64,000 nt of DNA from JAPPHA01 sp963662705 (GTDB lineage Bacteria; Pseudomonadota; Alphaproteobacteria; Rhodobacterales; Rhodobacteraceae), in contig OY759767.1 of NCBI GenBank assembly GCA_963662705.2, forward strand, positions 2,852,001 through 2,916,000, written 5' to 3'. Positions within the stretch are counted from its first letter, which is position 1; each line of letters opens with the position of its first letter. Below are positions 51,749 to 61,520 of the stretch, in pieces. A model generated the notes under the pieces. It saw nothing but the letters and a program-made list of their open reading frames with translations, was not told the origin of the DNA and ran no database searches. The translations under genes and the position numbers were made by a program.

Positions 51749-54445
51749 TCAGGATTGACCGACTCCCGCGAGGTTGCGAAGGACAAACGGCAGAACTCCA
51801 CCGTTCCTGACGTAGGAAATCTCGACTTCGGTATCGATACGACACTTGAGGGTAATATTCCTCGTCTTGCCGTCGGAATACGTGATGGCCGCCGCGCAGT
51901 CCGAACCCGGAGCGAGTTGACCTTCCAGGCCGGTAATCGTGATCGATTCGTCTCCCGTCAGGGAAAGCGAATGTCTCGTGTCGCCGCCGGTGAACTCGAA
52001 CGGAACCACCCCCATGCCGACCAGGTTGGATCGATGAATCCGCTCGAAGTTCTCAACGATAACCGCCTTGACTCCCAGGAGCGCGACACCTTTTGCCGCC
52101 CAGTCGCGGGATGACCCGGCGCCGTACTGGCTTCCCGCAACGACCACCAACGGCGTTCCTGCCGCCGCGTACTCCATGGCGGCGTCATACACGGGCTTCT
52201 CGTTTCCGTCGGGCCCTTTCGTGAACCCGCCCTCGACACCGGACAGCATCTCGTTCCTGATGCGGATATTCCCGAAGGTTCCGCGAACCATGATCTCGTG
52301 GTTTCCCCGCCGCGAACCGTAGGAATTGAATTCCTTCGGCGGCACCTGCCGTTCCGTCAGGTACCGGCCGGCCGGCGTCGTGTCCCTGAAGGATCCCGCC
52401 GGCGAAATGTGGTCCGTCGTCACCATGTCGCCCAGCATCATGAGGATTCTCGCGTCGCGAACGTCCGAAATCTCGCCCGGCTCGGGTGTGATTCCCTCAA
52501 AATACGGAGGTTGCCGAACATAGGTCGATTCCGCCGGCCAGTCATATGTCAGGCTGTCGTTCGTGAGGACCTTGCGCCATCGTTCGTCCCCGGCAAAGAC
52601 TTCGGCGTACTTCCTTTCGAACGCCTCGCGGGTCACCGTCTTGTCGACGATTTCGGCAATCTCCGATGTCGCAGGCCAGATATCCTTGAGGAATACGTCC
52701 CTGCACTCACCATCCTGCCCGACCGGCTCGTTTGTCAGATCGATCCCGATGTCTCCGACAAGCGCATAGACAACGACCAGCGGGGGGGATGCCAGGTAGT
52801 TTGCCCGGACGTCGGGAGAGATCCTTCCCTCGAAGTTGCGGTTGCCCGACAGAACCGAAACGGCGACGAGGTCATTGTCGTGGATCGCTGCGCTGATCTC
52901 TTCCTGGATGGGTCCGGAATTGCCGATACAGGTCGTGCAACCGTAGCCCACGAGGTTGAAACCGAGCGCGTCCAGATCTTCCTGCAGCCCCGAAGCCTCA
53001 AGATAGTCCGAAACGACCTGTGACCCCGGTGCGAGAGATGTCTTGACCCAGGGTTTGACCTGCAGTCCGAGCGCCCTCGCCTTTCTCGCCACCAGTCCAG
53101 CCCCGATCATGACATAGGGGTTCGACGTGTTTGTGCAGGATGTGATCGACGCAATGACCACCTTGCCCGATGAGATTTCATAGTCCTCGCCGTTGACCGG
53201 GACTTTCTTGTCGAGGGGACGCTTGAAGTTGCTGGTCATCTCGTTGGCGAAGGCCGACTTCGCCTTGGACAACGGGACGAAATCCTGCGGACGTCTCGGG
53301 CCTGATATTGCCGGAACGATCGTGCTCATGTCCAGCTCCAGCGTATCCGTATAGATCGGGGAGTAATCCGTTCCCCGCCAGATTCCGTTTTCCCGGGCGT
53401 AGGCCTCGACCAGGGCGATCCCTTCGCGATCACGTCCCGAAACCTCAAGATATCGCAGCGTTTCAGCATCGACAGGGAAAAACCCGCATGTGGCCCCGTA
53501 TTCGGGCGCCATGTTGGCAATCGTGGCACGGTCCGCCAGCGGTAACGTGTCAAGCCCGTCGCCGTAGAACTCGACGAACTTGCCCACGACCCCCTTCTCG
53601 CGGAGCATTGCAACGACCTTGAGCACCAGGTCCGTGGCAGTCGTTCCTTCTACCATGGTTCCGGTCAGCCGAAACCCGACGACCTCGGGAATGAGCATCG
53701 ACACCGGCTGGCCGAGCATAGCCGCCTCTGCCTCGATCCCGCCGACACCCCAACCCAGCACCGCCAGCCCATTGACCATGGTCGTGTGAGAATCCGTCCC
53801 GACAAGGGTGTCGGGAAACGCGATCCAGGCCCCGTCCCGATCCTGGTCCGTCCAGACCGTCCTCGACAGGTACTCCAGATTGACCTGGTGGCAGATTCCG
53901 GTTCCCGGCGGCACGACCCGAAAGTTCTCGAATGCCGCCTGACCCCATTTCAGGAACGTGTATCTTTCCAGGTTTCGTTCGTATTCGCGTTCCACATTGA
54001 CCCTGAATGCACGCGGATTGCCGAACTCGTCGATCATGACCGAATGGTCGATGACGAGGTCAACCGGGGTCAGCGGATTGATCTTTTCCGGATCTCCCCC
54101 GAGTTCGATTATGCCGTCGCGCATTGCCGCGAGATCGACCACGGCCGGAACACCGGTAAAATCCTGCATGAGCACGCGCGCCGGCCGGTAGGAAATCTCC
54201 TTGGGGTTTCTGCCGCCGTTCCTGCCCCAATCGGAAAACGCACGGATGTCGTCGGCATCGACGCTTGTCCCGTCCTCGAACCGCAGCATGTTCTCGAGCA
54301 CGACGTTGAGCACGGCCGGAAGCCCGGAAAATTCGCCCAGGCCGGCGCTTTCGGCCGCCCGGATCGAGTAGTAATCGATGTGACTGTGCCCGGTATCCAG
54401 AGAAGTCCTGGTTCCGAAACTGTTGCGTCCGACCGCGACAACCAT
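51749..54445 (-). CDS. acnA: Aconitate hydratase A
   Basis: An 898-residue TCA-cycle enzyme interconverting citrate and isocitrate through a [4Fe-4S] cluster. Cluster cysteines are in SITSCTNTSNPYVM and GYGCTTCIGNSGP. Other marks are PPGTGICHQVNLEYL, DSHTTMVNGLAVLGWGVGGIE, DGDMVTTDHISPAG-like LGDMVTTDHISPAG and AGSQYGAGSSRDWAAKG. ATG 54445 (MVVAVGRNSFGTRTSL) has GGAG six bases upstream and fits the family; the upstream ATGs at 54487 and 54481 are less likely. Its divergence from ccmA is a common alphaproteobacterial layout. Confidence 0.94.
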   Translation of the reverse strand: MVVAVGRNSFGTRTSLDTGHSHIDYYSIRAAESAGLGEFSGLPAVLNVVLENMLRFEDGTSVDADDIRAFSDWGRNGGRNPKEISYRPARVLMQDFTGVPAVVDLAAMRDGIIELGGDPEKINPLTPVDLVIDHSVMIDEFGNPRAFRVNVEREYERNLERYTFLKWGQAAFENFRVVPPGTGICHQVNLEYLSRTVWTDQDRDGAWIAFPDTLVGTDSHTTMVNGLAVLGWGVGGIEAEAAMLGQPVSMLIPEVVGFRLTGTMVEGTTATDLVLKVVAMLREKGVVGKFVEFYGDGLDTLPLADRATIANMAPEYGATCGFFPVDAETLRYLEVSGRDREGIALVEAYARENGIWRGTDYSPIYTDTLELDMSTIVPAISGPRRPQDFVPLSKAKSAFANEMTSNFKRPLDKKVPVNGEDYEISSGKVVIASITSCTNTSNPYVMIGAGLVARKARALGLQVKPWVKTSLAPGSQVVSDYLEASGLQEDLDALGFNLVGYGCTTCIGNSGPIQEEISAAIHDNDLVAVSVLSGNRNFEGRISPDVRANYLASPPLVVVYALVGDIGIDLTNEPVGQDGECRDVFLKDIWPATSEIAEIVDKTVTREAFERKYAEVFAGDERWRKVLTNDSLTYDWPAESTYVRQPPYFEGITPEPGEISDVRDARILMMLGDMVTTDHISPAGSFRDTTPAGRYLTERQVPPKEFNSYGSRRGNHEIMVRGTFGNIRIRNEMLSGVEGGFTKGPDGNEKPVYDAAMEYAAAGTPLVVVAGSQYGAGSSRDWAAKGVALLGVKAVIVENFERIHRSNLVGMGVVPFEFTGGDTRHSLSLTGDESITITGLEGQLAPGSDCAAAITYSDGKTRNITLKCRIDTEVEISYVRNGGVLPFVLRNLAGVGQS

Positions 54446-54817
54446 CTCCAACTCCGCCGCTTGACCTTGAATGAGTCGCATATGCACCAGCGATAGAGGC
54501 GATACAAGATTGACCGGGTCAGCCCTCGGCAGAATTGATTGACCTGTATGCCCGACTCCGTTCTACAGGCAGGCTGAAGGGTATCGGCGTCAGCGTGACA
54601 CCGCCAAATACCTGCTTTCTTGCCGCTCCCGGCCCGGTCCTTTTCGCTGCGCCGGGACTTTCAAGGCCGTGTCCGGATATCCAATGAATCCTTGCCTCCA
54701 AATCCAAAACCCTGCATTCCGTACGTCGCCAATCCGGGTCGGTCGGCTTGTCACGTCAGGGCGACGAATCGATCACCGAAACGTCGCAATCTTCACATGC
54801 GGCACGAGGAACGTCCC
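54446..54817. promoter_or_regulatory. Divergent gap between acnA and ccmA
   Basis: About 370 bp with promoters for both directions expected. No gene, repeat or clear operator is seen; short open frames here have no family. Confidence 0.4.
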
Positions 54818-55504
54818 ATGGACCTTGAAGTCACCGACCTTGCATGTCGATATGGCTCACGGCTGATTTTTTCGGGCGTTGGATTTCGTGTCGGACCGGG
54901 CAGTCTCCTCGTTGTTCACGGTCCAAACGGCAGCGGAAAGACGACCTTGCTGCGTTGCCTCGCGGGACTCGCCCGTCCCGCTTCGGGAACGATCAGGATC
55001 GATTCCGACCAGTTGACGTTCCTCGGCCACAGGAGCGCCGTCACCGCGACGATGAGCGTCGCCGACAATCTCCGGTTCTGGGCCAATGTTCACGGGTACT
55101 TTGGCAAGGACGCAGACGTCCGGACACAGAAAGCCGCCCAATTGCTCAACATCACGCCGTACATTGATCAACCCGCCGGATCGCTTTCCGCAGGTCAGCG
55201 TCGTCGGCTCGGAATCGCGCGGATTCACGCCGCCGGTCGAGCCGTGTGGTTACTGGACGAGCCGACAACGGCACTGGATGCCGATTCGATCACAGGGTTC
55301 GGGACACTCCTGGAGGATCACCTTGAAGCGGGTGGGCAGGCAGTCCTGACCAGTCAGCAACCGGAGTTTTCGGACAGTGCGGCATCCATTGATCTGGCCG
55401 TACACTCCGGCATGGCAGAAGGAAAAACTGATGGCGAGTCCATTTATTCCGGTGTCTCGGCCGGGCCGACCCGGGAAACCCGTTCTCGACCGGAATTCGC
55501 CTGA
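54818..55504 (+). CDS. ccmA: Heme exporter ATP-binding protein CcmA
   Basis: A 228-residue ATPase of the CcmABCD complex that frees holo-CcmE for cytochrome c assembly. Walker A is GPNGSGKTT, signature LSAGQRRRLGIARI, Walker B AVWLLDEPTTALD. The signature has SAGQ, as in CcmA. ATG 54818 has a GAGGA ribosome site. The last 30 residues are longer than usual. It shares one base with ccmB. Confidence 0.9.
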   Translation: MDLEVTDLACRYGSRLIFSGVGFRVGPGSLLVVHGPNGSGKTTLLRCLAGLARPASGTIRIDSDQLTFLGHRSAVTATMSVADNLRFWANVHGYFGKDADVRTQKAAQLLNITPYIDQPAGSLSAGQRRRLGIARIHAAGRAVWLLDEPTTALDADSITGFGTLLEDHLEAGGQAVLTSQQPEFSDSAASIDLAVHSGMAEGKTDGESIYSGVSAGPTRETRSRPEFA

Positions 55505-56160
55505 TGCTGGCACTGTTTCGCCGGGACTGCGAATTGGCCCTCAAGTCAGGTAGCAATTCTGGCCTTGCCCTGGCGTTCCTTTTGCTTCTGGTCGTCATTA
55601 CTGCCATCGCGATCGGCCCTGATCCGGAGCAACTCCAGATACTCGCGCCTGCCGTCATTTGGGTGGGCGTCCTGCTTTCATCGTTGTTGTCCCTGGAAAA
55701 GATCTTTCGGCAGGATCACGAGGACGGGATTCTCGAGGCCCTGATGACAAGCCCGTTGCCGCCGGAAGGGATCGCGGTGGCCAAGGCATGCGCCCACTGG
55801 GTGACCACCGGTCTGCCCCTTGCCGTTATCGCCCCCGTGCCGGCGTTTCTCTTGAACTATTCCGCCAGTTCCAGCCTGTGGCTGGTTCTGAGCCTCGTCG
55901 TGGGAACGCCAGCCCTGAGTTTCGTCGGCACATTCAACGCGGCCCTGACTCTCAGGGTCAGGCGCGGCGGTCTACTCCTGTCAATTCTTGTCCTTCCTAT
56001 GTGCGTTCCGACATTGATTTTCGGGGTTCAGGCGATACAGGTTCCCGTCGCCACCCAGTCATATGATGTCGCAATCGTGTACTTGACCGGGTTGACCCTC
56101 GTGTCGGCGGCAACCATGCCTTTCGCGACAGCGGCCGCCTTGCGTGCAAGCGTCGAGTGA
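55504..56160 (+). CDS. ccmB: Heme exporter protein CcmB
   Basis: A 218-residue membrane protein with six spans. Typical CcmB features: the opening LFRRDCELALKSGSNSGLAL, the loop KIFRQDHEDGILEALMTSPLPPEGIAVAK and WLVLSLVVGTPALSF. Its ATG overlaps the ccmA stop (TGATG type) and its end is 13 bp from ccmC. Confidence 0.92.
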   Translation: MLALFRRDCELALKSGSNSGLALAFLLLLVVITAIAIGPDPEQLQILAPAVIWVGVLLSSLLSLEKIFRQDHEDGILEALMTSPLPPEGIAVAKACAHWVTTGLPLAVIAPVPAFLLNYSASSSLWLVLSLVVGTPALSFVGTFNAALTLRVRRGGLLLSILVLPMCVPTLIFGVQAIQVPVATQSYDVAIVYLTGLTLVSAATMPFATAAALRASVE

Positions 56161-56173
56161 ACTCTGGTCTGCC

Positions 56174-56932
56174 ATGTGGAACAACACGCACTCCCGTCAG
56201 CGAAATCGCAACTCGCTCTGGCAATACGCGAATCCATCGCTGTTCATGACCGTGTCCGACCGGATCCTTCCTTACCTGGTTGTCCTGACCTGCTGTTCCC
56301 TGGCCGTCGGCGTGTCTTGGGGCCTTATTTTCACACCTGACGATTATCAACACGGCCCGAACGTCAAGATCATGTTCCTGCATGTCCCGGCGGCGCTGAT
56401 GGCAATCAACGGTTGGCTCATGATGCTCGCGGCGTCGCTGATCTGGCTGGTTCGGCGGCACCACGTTTCCGCCCTGGCGGCCAAGGCGGCCGCGCCCGTT
56501 GGCTTCACGCTGACCCTGGTTGCACTGGCGACGGGAGCCATCTGGGGCAAGCCTGCCTGGGGGACCTACTGGGTCTGGGATCCCCGGCTGACGTCATTCC
56601 TGATCCTTGCGCTTTTTTACGTGGGCTACATCGGCCTGTGGAAGGCTCTCGATGAATCGGACCAGGCCGCCGACCTGACGTCAATCCTGTGCATTGTCGG
56701 ATCCGTCTTCGCATTGTTGTCGCGCTACGCCGTCCTCTTCTGGTCCCAGGGCCTGCACCAGGGTTCGACCCTCTCCCTCGACCGGGAAACGCATATCGAC
56801 AACGCGTTCTACTATCCCCTGGTCGTCTGCATCGCCGGGTTCGTCCTTCTCTTCGTCACATTGGTCGTGCTCGGCACGCGGCATGAAATCAGGCTTCGCC
56901 GGCTTGAAGCAATTCGTGCACGGAGAAGTTGA
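56174..56932 (+). CDS. ccmC: Heme-handling protein CcmC
   Basis: A 252-residue six-span protein that presents heme to CcmE. The heme-binding WWD signature is WGKPAWGTYWVWDPRLTS, and the two axial His candidates are in FLHVPAALM and SLDRETHIDNAFYYP-type loops. ATG 56174 fits the family N-terminus. It is followed by ccmD, whose start overlaps its stop. Confidence 0.92.
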   Translation: MWNNTHSRQRNRNSLWQYANPSLFMTVSDRILPYLVVLTCCSLAVGVSWGLIFTPDDYQHGPNVKIMFLHVPAALMAINGWLMMLAASLIWLVRRHHVSALAAKAAAPVGFTLTLVALATGAIWGKPAWGTYWVWDPRLTSFLILALFYVGYIGLWKALDESDQAADLTSILCIVGSVFALLSRYAVLFWSQGLHQGSTLSLDRETHIDNAFYYPLVVCIAGFVLLFVTLVVLGTRHEIRLRRLEAIRARRS

Positions 56933-57087
56933 CTTTGATTTCCGGATTCAACGAAAGCGCGATCAACGTCCTTACGGCCTACGGCATCGCAGCCGTTCTC
57001 ATCGCCGCACTTGTCGTTCATACGCTCATCAAGGCCGGAAGGAGCAGGCGGTGGTTGCGAGAGGCGGAGAAACACGAGAGTGACTAG
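56929..57087 (+). CDS. ccmD: Heme exporter subunit CcmD (52 aa)
   Basis: A tiny one-span protein that stabilises the CcmABC-E complex. The reading TLISGFNESAINVLTAYGI, a hydrophobic span (AAVLIAALVVH), then a basic and charged tail (RRWLREAEKHESD) is the typical CcmD form. The start is TTG at 56929 (overlapping the ccmC stop, with GGAGAAG upstream) or TTG at 56935. It overlaps the ccmG start. Confidence 0.82.
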   Translation: MTLISGFNESAINVLTAYGIAAVLIAALVVHTLIKAGRSRRWLREAEKHESD

Positions 57088-57646
57088 ATTATCGCCACGT
57101 TTCCTGATCATTCTCGTTGCGGCCGGGTTTACGGCGCTCGCCGTTCTTTTCGCCCTTGCCCTGGAGCGCCCCGACCCCGACCAGCTTCCAAGCGCCTTCG
57201 TCGGCCGCAAGACGCCTGCCCTGACGATCGAACATCTCCGTACCGTTGATTCCCCGATAACAGGCATGAACGATCTGGAGGCTGACCGTATCAAGCTGGT
57301 CAATTTCTGGGCGAGTTGGTGCGCTCCGTGCCGGGCCGAACATCCGAGTCTCGAAAAGCTCGCGCGTGCGGGCATCCCGGTCCACGGCATCAATTACAAG
57401 GATAAACCGGAGCACGCGGCGCAGTTCCTTGCCGAACTGGGCAACCCGTTCGTTACGCTCGCCGCCGATCCGAATGGCCGCACCGGGCTCGATTGGGGAA
57501 TTTACGGCGTGCCCGAAACCTTCGTGATCGATGCGAACGGCGAGATCATTCTCAGGCACGCCGGGCCAATCACGTCGCGCATTCTCGAGAGTCGGATACT
57601 GCCGGCGCTCGGGGATGACGCGAGCGCCAGAGTCTCGGGCCAATGA
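57080..57646 (+). CDS. ccmG: Thiol:disulfide interchange protein CcmG (DsbE)
   Basis: A 188-residue membrane-anchored thioredoxin-like protein that reduces apocytochrome c for heme attachment. Residues 9-28 are the anchor; WCAPC (Cys81, Cys84) sits in LVNFWASWCAPCRAEHP; GVPETFVIDANGEI carries the cis-Pro loop. GTG 57080 overlaps the ccmD stop. ccmE, F and H are not in this window. Confidence 0.9.
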   Translation: MTRLSPRFLIILVAAGFTALAVLFALALERPDPDQLPSAFVGRKTPALTIEHLRTVDSPITGMNDLEADRIKLVNFWASWCAPCRAEHPSLEKLARAGIPVHGINYKDKPEHAAQFLAELGNPFVTLAADPNGRTGLDWGIYGVPETFVIDANGEIILRHAGPITSRILESRILPALGDDASARVSGQ

Positions 57647-57668
57647 CCGGTTTTAAACGATTCTCGAC

Positions 57669-58763
57669 ATGATTCAGAAGCTGACAATTCGTCGACCTGA
57701 CGACTGGCACCTGCACCTCAGGGACGGCGAACTCATGCGCGGCGTCCTGCCTGAATCGCTCCGGCATTTTTCCCGTGCGCTCGTCATGCCCAACCTCTTT
57801 CCTCCAGTTGTCACGACGGATGACGCGATCAGGTACCGCCGCCGCCTTGAGAACACCTTGCCCGCGGGGAACGACTTTCGGTTCCTGATGACCCTTTACC
57901 TGACCGAGACGACCGATCCTCTGGACGTCGTTTCGGCCTATTCGGACGGGGTCGTTTCCGCGGTCAAGCTCTATCCGGCCGGTGCGACCACCAATTCGGA
58001 CTCCGGCGTTCGCAATATCGCGCGCGCAATGCCTGTTCTCGAAGCCATGGCAAGTGCCGGCTGCCCGCTCTGCGTGCACGGGGAAGTCACGGACCACGAT
58101 GTCGATATTTTCGACCGGGAAGCCGTGTTCATCGAATCCGTTCTCGAGCCCTTGAGGCGCGCTCTTCCCGACCTGAAGGTCATCCTCGAGCATGTCACGA
58201 CCAGGGAAGGAGTCGATTACGTGGAGTCCGGCGGCGACCGGATTGCCGCTACCATCACCGCCCATCACCTTTTGATCAACCGGAACCACATCCTGGCCGG
58301 GGGCGTTCGCCCCCACTACTATTGCCTCCCCGTAGCCAAGCGAGAGGCTCACAGGATTTCGCTGATCGAGGCGGCAACAAGCGGAAACCCGCGGTTTTTC
58401 CTCGGGACCGACAGTGCTCCACACAGAACGGCCGACAAGGAAACCCACTGTGGATGCGCCGGGATATTCTCTGCCCCCAACGCGCTTCCGTGCGTTGCCC
58501 AGGTTTTCGATGACCACGACGCGCTTGACCAACTCGAGGCTTTCGTTTCGCTGAACGGTGCCGGGTTTTACCGCATGCCCGTGAATCGCCCGACAATCAC
58601 CCTGACCAGGCGGCAGAATCCTGCGGTGTTCCCGTCCTTGATCGAAACGCCGGTTGGTTCTGTAACGGTTTTCGACCCCGGAACCCCCGTCTTTTGGCGG
58701 TGCGAGAATGACCCTTTGGAGGCCAAAAAACCCGGCGCCGAGTCAGGCCTGAACATGCTATGA
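57669..58763 (+). CDS. pyrC: Dihydroorotase, class II
   Basis: A 364-residue zinc enzyme closing carbamoyl aspartate to dihydroorotate in pyrimidine synthesis. Metal ligands are His14 and His16 (DDWHLHLRD), carboxylated Lys100 (SAVKLYPAG), LCVHGEVTD, ILEHVTT and the catalytic Asp in FLGTDSAPH. Its length and sequence match the PyrC type of Escherichia coli. It lies 22 bp after ccmG on the same strand. A GGCTGG-TTT-CCAGCC stem-loop 5 bp after the stop may be a weak terminator. Confidence 0.93.
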   Translation: MIQKLTIRRPDDWHLHLRDGELMRGVLPESLRHFSRALVMPNLFPPVVTTDDAIRYRRRLENTLPAGNDFRFLMTLYLTETTDPLDVVSAYSDGVVSAVKLYPAGATTNSDSGVRNIARAMPVLEAMASAGCPLCVHGEVTDHDVDIFDREAVFIESVLEPLRRALPDLKVILEHVTTREGVDYVESGGDRIAATITAHHLLINRNHILAGGVRPHYYCLPVAKREAHRISLIEAATSGNPRFFLGTDSAPHRTADKETHCGCAGIFSAPNALPCVAQVFDDHDALDQLEAFVSLNGAGFYRMPVNRPTITLTRRQNPAVFPSLIETPVGSVTVFDPGTPVFWRCENDPLEAKKPGAESGLNML

Positions 58764-59664
58764 AGACGGCTGGTTTCCAGCCAATCCCTGTCGGAAGTTG
58801 AAGAGCGCCACGGCTTGGAACCTGGTTCGAGGACAACGGAGCGCGACCGGAAAGTTGTGGCTGAATAGCAACTGAAAGTACTGCCTTTTCCATCAGCACA
58901 ACTGACCGGCGCAGAATTCGGTGCAAGTCGAGTGTGTCTATCTCCTCGGCGGGCAGGCAGATTCCGGTAACCGTCCACTTCGAATGGTCGGCATCAGTTC
59001 GGGACGGTGCGCGTGCAAAGGGTTGTGCACGGGATATTCTGTTCGCCGTCCGACCAAACATCGCGGCGCGCATGTAATCCAAGGAATATTCACGAAAAAA
59101 TTGATCCGATTGTTCGGTATTTCGCGTGTGTTTGTAAGATTTCGGGCGATGTCCGTTTGGTCTTGTCTCAAATGTCGTGTCCGGCAGATATGGCCGGAGC
59201 GCGAGAAAGAGCAGTGGCTTGCGCACCGGGATCGGGGGACTTGCGCCGGGATCCAGTGTTGCCGGGTCTTCGGGTCTGCGAATGATGTCCATGGATTTCG
59301 TATCCTGCTGCCCTGCCCCGAGTTTTGACCTTGCATAGACGCCGTCATGTACGGGTCAAACCGGCAAGGCACGGGGCTTCGCCCTCTAGCTCTCAAGGCC
59401 GTTTTCCGGCGACGGGCGCAGATGGTGCGCTCGTTGCGGAAAGAATCAAGTGACCTACACGTGGCCGGGGCCGGTTGCTCTCAGCTCGGGCGTGTGCCGA
59501 CGGGATCGCTATCCCGATGCCCGTAGAGGGATTGAGAACAACATGGCAATCCGGCCCCGGGCGGCACGTGACCGAGTCTCCGACCGTGGCCGTTACATGC
59601 TGAGGCACAGGCACCTGACCCGCGACGGTCGCCGCCGAGGCACCGTAGCGACTGGGCAGAAGAT
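58764..59664. other. Stretch of 900 bp without a recognised gene
   Basis: The stem-loop GGCTGG-TTT-CCAGCC (58768-58782) stands right after pyrC. Several open frames run through the rest. The minus frame around 58800-59000 contains KWTVTGICLPAEEIDTL and HRILRRSVVLMEKAV, which look protein-like, but the same frame continues antisense into pyrC and shows no family. An AT-rich patch lies at 59070-59130. Confidence 0.35.
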
Positions 59665-60675
59665 TCAGGCTGTCGCGCCCCATCTCGGGAAGCACTGCAG
59701 CTTTATTCTCCTGGGCGTAACGGGTTCGGGCGGGTCGAGTTCGATGAGCTGGATTATCTTATCTGTGAACACGTCATAGTCCTGCGCAAGCGTGGTCAGG
59801 TCATGACAATCCCAACCGGCCATCGAGATCCCGTCCTGTCCGACGATTGCCAGATCCTTGGGAATGCGGCGTCCAAGCAAGCGCACTGCCGCGTCGCGCG
59901 CGCCAATTGCCATCACGTCGTTGCCACAAATCAATGCATCAATGCCGTTGCGTCGCAACAACAACACGGCCTCCTTGAACCCTGAATCATAGGTGTAATC
60001 ACCATGGCCGAACGCCTCGAACCGCAGTCCATGCGCTTCGAGTGCGGTCGCGAACCAGTCGCGCCGCTTCTGGTCTATCCAGCTTGATTTTCGTCCCGCA
60101 AGGTAGGCGAAGCGCCTGCGTCCATCGTTGACAATTTTCTCGATGATTTCGGCAGCCGCGGATCTTCCGTCGATCTCGATCGAATCCACATTCGGCTCGT
60201 CGACGGGGTCCACGGCCACCATGATCGGACGGATCCCGTCAAAAATCCGGATTGCGTCCTCTGCCGAAAACATATCCGAAAAAATGATCACCTCATCGAC
60301 GTGATAGGTTGAGGCAAACCGCATCAAAGTCATGCGATCTTCGATCGCAGCGCAACACAGGATAATCGGAACCAACCGGCGGTCCTGAAGCCTATGGACC
60401 AATGCGTCCAGTTCCTCGGCTTCGCATGGGTTGGCGATTGTGTTCACCACAATCACCACCAGGCGCGACCGCTGGCTGTGCAATGTCCGGGCAATGGCGC
60501 TTGGTTGGTAGTTGTGCTCGATAGCCGCCGAAAGGATGGCTTCTCTGGTCGCTTTCTTGATGCTGGCGGTCGGGGAGAAGGCCCGCGAAACGGTCGCGGA
60601 AGAAAATCCAGTCAGTTTGGCCAATTCTACCGAGGTTATTCGCCTTTTCCGCATCCGGGCTACCGTTTGATTCAT
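59665..60675 (-). CDS. LacI-family transcription regulator
   Basis: A 336-residue regulator. Residues about 12-60 form the LacI helix-turn-helix and hinge (ITSVELAKLTGFSSATVSRAF, IEHNYQPSAIARTL). The rest is a periplasmic-binding-like sugar sensor (VVIVVNTIANPCEAEELDALV, DALICGNDVMAIGARDAA, DLAIVGQDG). The ribosome site is GGAAGACATTAG. It follows the ThuA-like gene and the sugar ABC genes on the same strand and most likely controls them. Confidence 0.88.
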   Translation of the reverse strand: MNQTVARMRKRRITSVELAKLTGFSSATVSRAFSPTASIKKATREAILSAAIEHNYQPSAIARTLHSQRSRLVVIVVNTIANPCEAEELDALVHRLQDRRLVPIILCCAAIEDRMTLMRFASTYHVDEVIIFSDMFSAEDAIRIFDGIRPIMVAVDPVDEPNVDSIEIDGRSAAAEIIEKIVNDGRRRFAYLAGRKSSWIDQKRRDWFATALEAHGLRFEAFGHGDYTYDSGFKEAVLLLRRNGIDALICGNDVMAIGARDAAVRLLGRRIPKDLAIVGQDGISMAGWDCHDLTTLAQDYDVFTDKIIQLIELDPPEPVTPRRIKLQCFPRWGATA

Positions 60676-60751
60676 CTAATGTCTTCCACACAATTCCGCT
60701 TCGTGCAGTGCTTGCGGTGTTGGCGTTCCACTTGCCTCATTTCGGGTCAAG

Positions 60752-61482
60752 TCACGTCTCCAGGGGATGGGGATTCGGCCGGTGCCAGTTCGCCAGAACG
60801 CGGCCATCCGCGTGCGGCTGTCGTGCCCACCTGATTGCATTTGCAATGACACGCCGGACATGCGGGTTGAAATAGATCGGGAACGTTTCATGGCCTGGCC
60901 AGAAAAAACCTGACAACGGCCGCGCAAGAATGCGCATCCGCTTCGAAAAACTTCACCTCCTTGAAACCAGGAAAGAAACACCAGCTCGTCAGGAGATGGA
61001 ATGTCGAAGGGTTCGCCATACATCTCCGATTGGGGAATGTCGAAACTCGATGGCAGGCCTTCGGCCACCGGATCCGACGGGGCAACAACCCACACCCGTT
61101 CCGTCTCGCCTTGCGGTTGTTCACGCCATGCCAGATTGCAACTGATACCCATCAATCGCTTGAAGATCTTCGAATGATGGCCTGAATGAAGGACCACGGG
61201 TCCCATACCGGAGAGAACCCTTCGCTGCACGCGGTCAACCAGATCATCGGGTACGTCCTCATGGGCGTCGTGCCCCCACCATACGAGAACATCCGTCGCC
61301 TCAAGCGTCTCGGGAGGCAGCCCATGATCCGGATCGCCTAAGCCCGCCGCGCGCAATATGAACCATTCATCGACAATTCCGCCGGCGATCGCTGCATCCA
61401 TACCGCCTAGATATACGGATGACATGTCGGCCCGTTCACGTTGAATGCATGCCTCCGTCCAGATTGTCACGCAGCGTCCCAT
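60752..61482 (-). pseudogene. ThuA-like gene with a frameshift in a T6 run
   Basis: From ATG 61482 (good GGGGAAAT site) the protein follows the ThuA/trehalose-utilisation family: MGRCVTIWTEACIQRERADM, VLVWWGHDAHEDVPDDL, VVLHSGHHSKIFKRLMG, and ends of the known frame at SWFQGGEVFRSGCAFLRGR. Downstream the family sequence continues in the next frame (FFWPGHETFPIYFNPHVRRV, NAIRWARQ) to a stop at 60752. The switch falls in the six-base homopolymer at 60903-60908; one extra base, or a -1 slip, restores the full reading. A sequencing or assembly error, a recent mutation or slippage are all possible. Without it the frame runs to 60676. Confidence 0.7.
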
Positions 61483-61520
61483 TCATTTCCCCTTGCCGGG
61501 CAGGAGGACTTGTTTCATCG

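Noticed and set aside
59450..59779. Plus-strand peptide with GIENNMAIRP, considered as an IS66 transposase piece
   Set aside because: The match is limited to a few residues, no other IS66 motif follows, and the frame runs antisense into the LacI gene.
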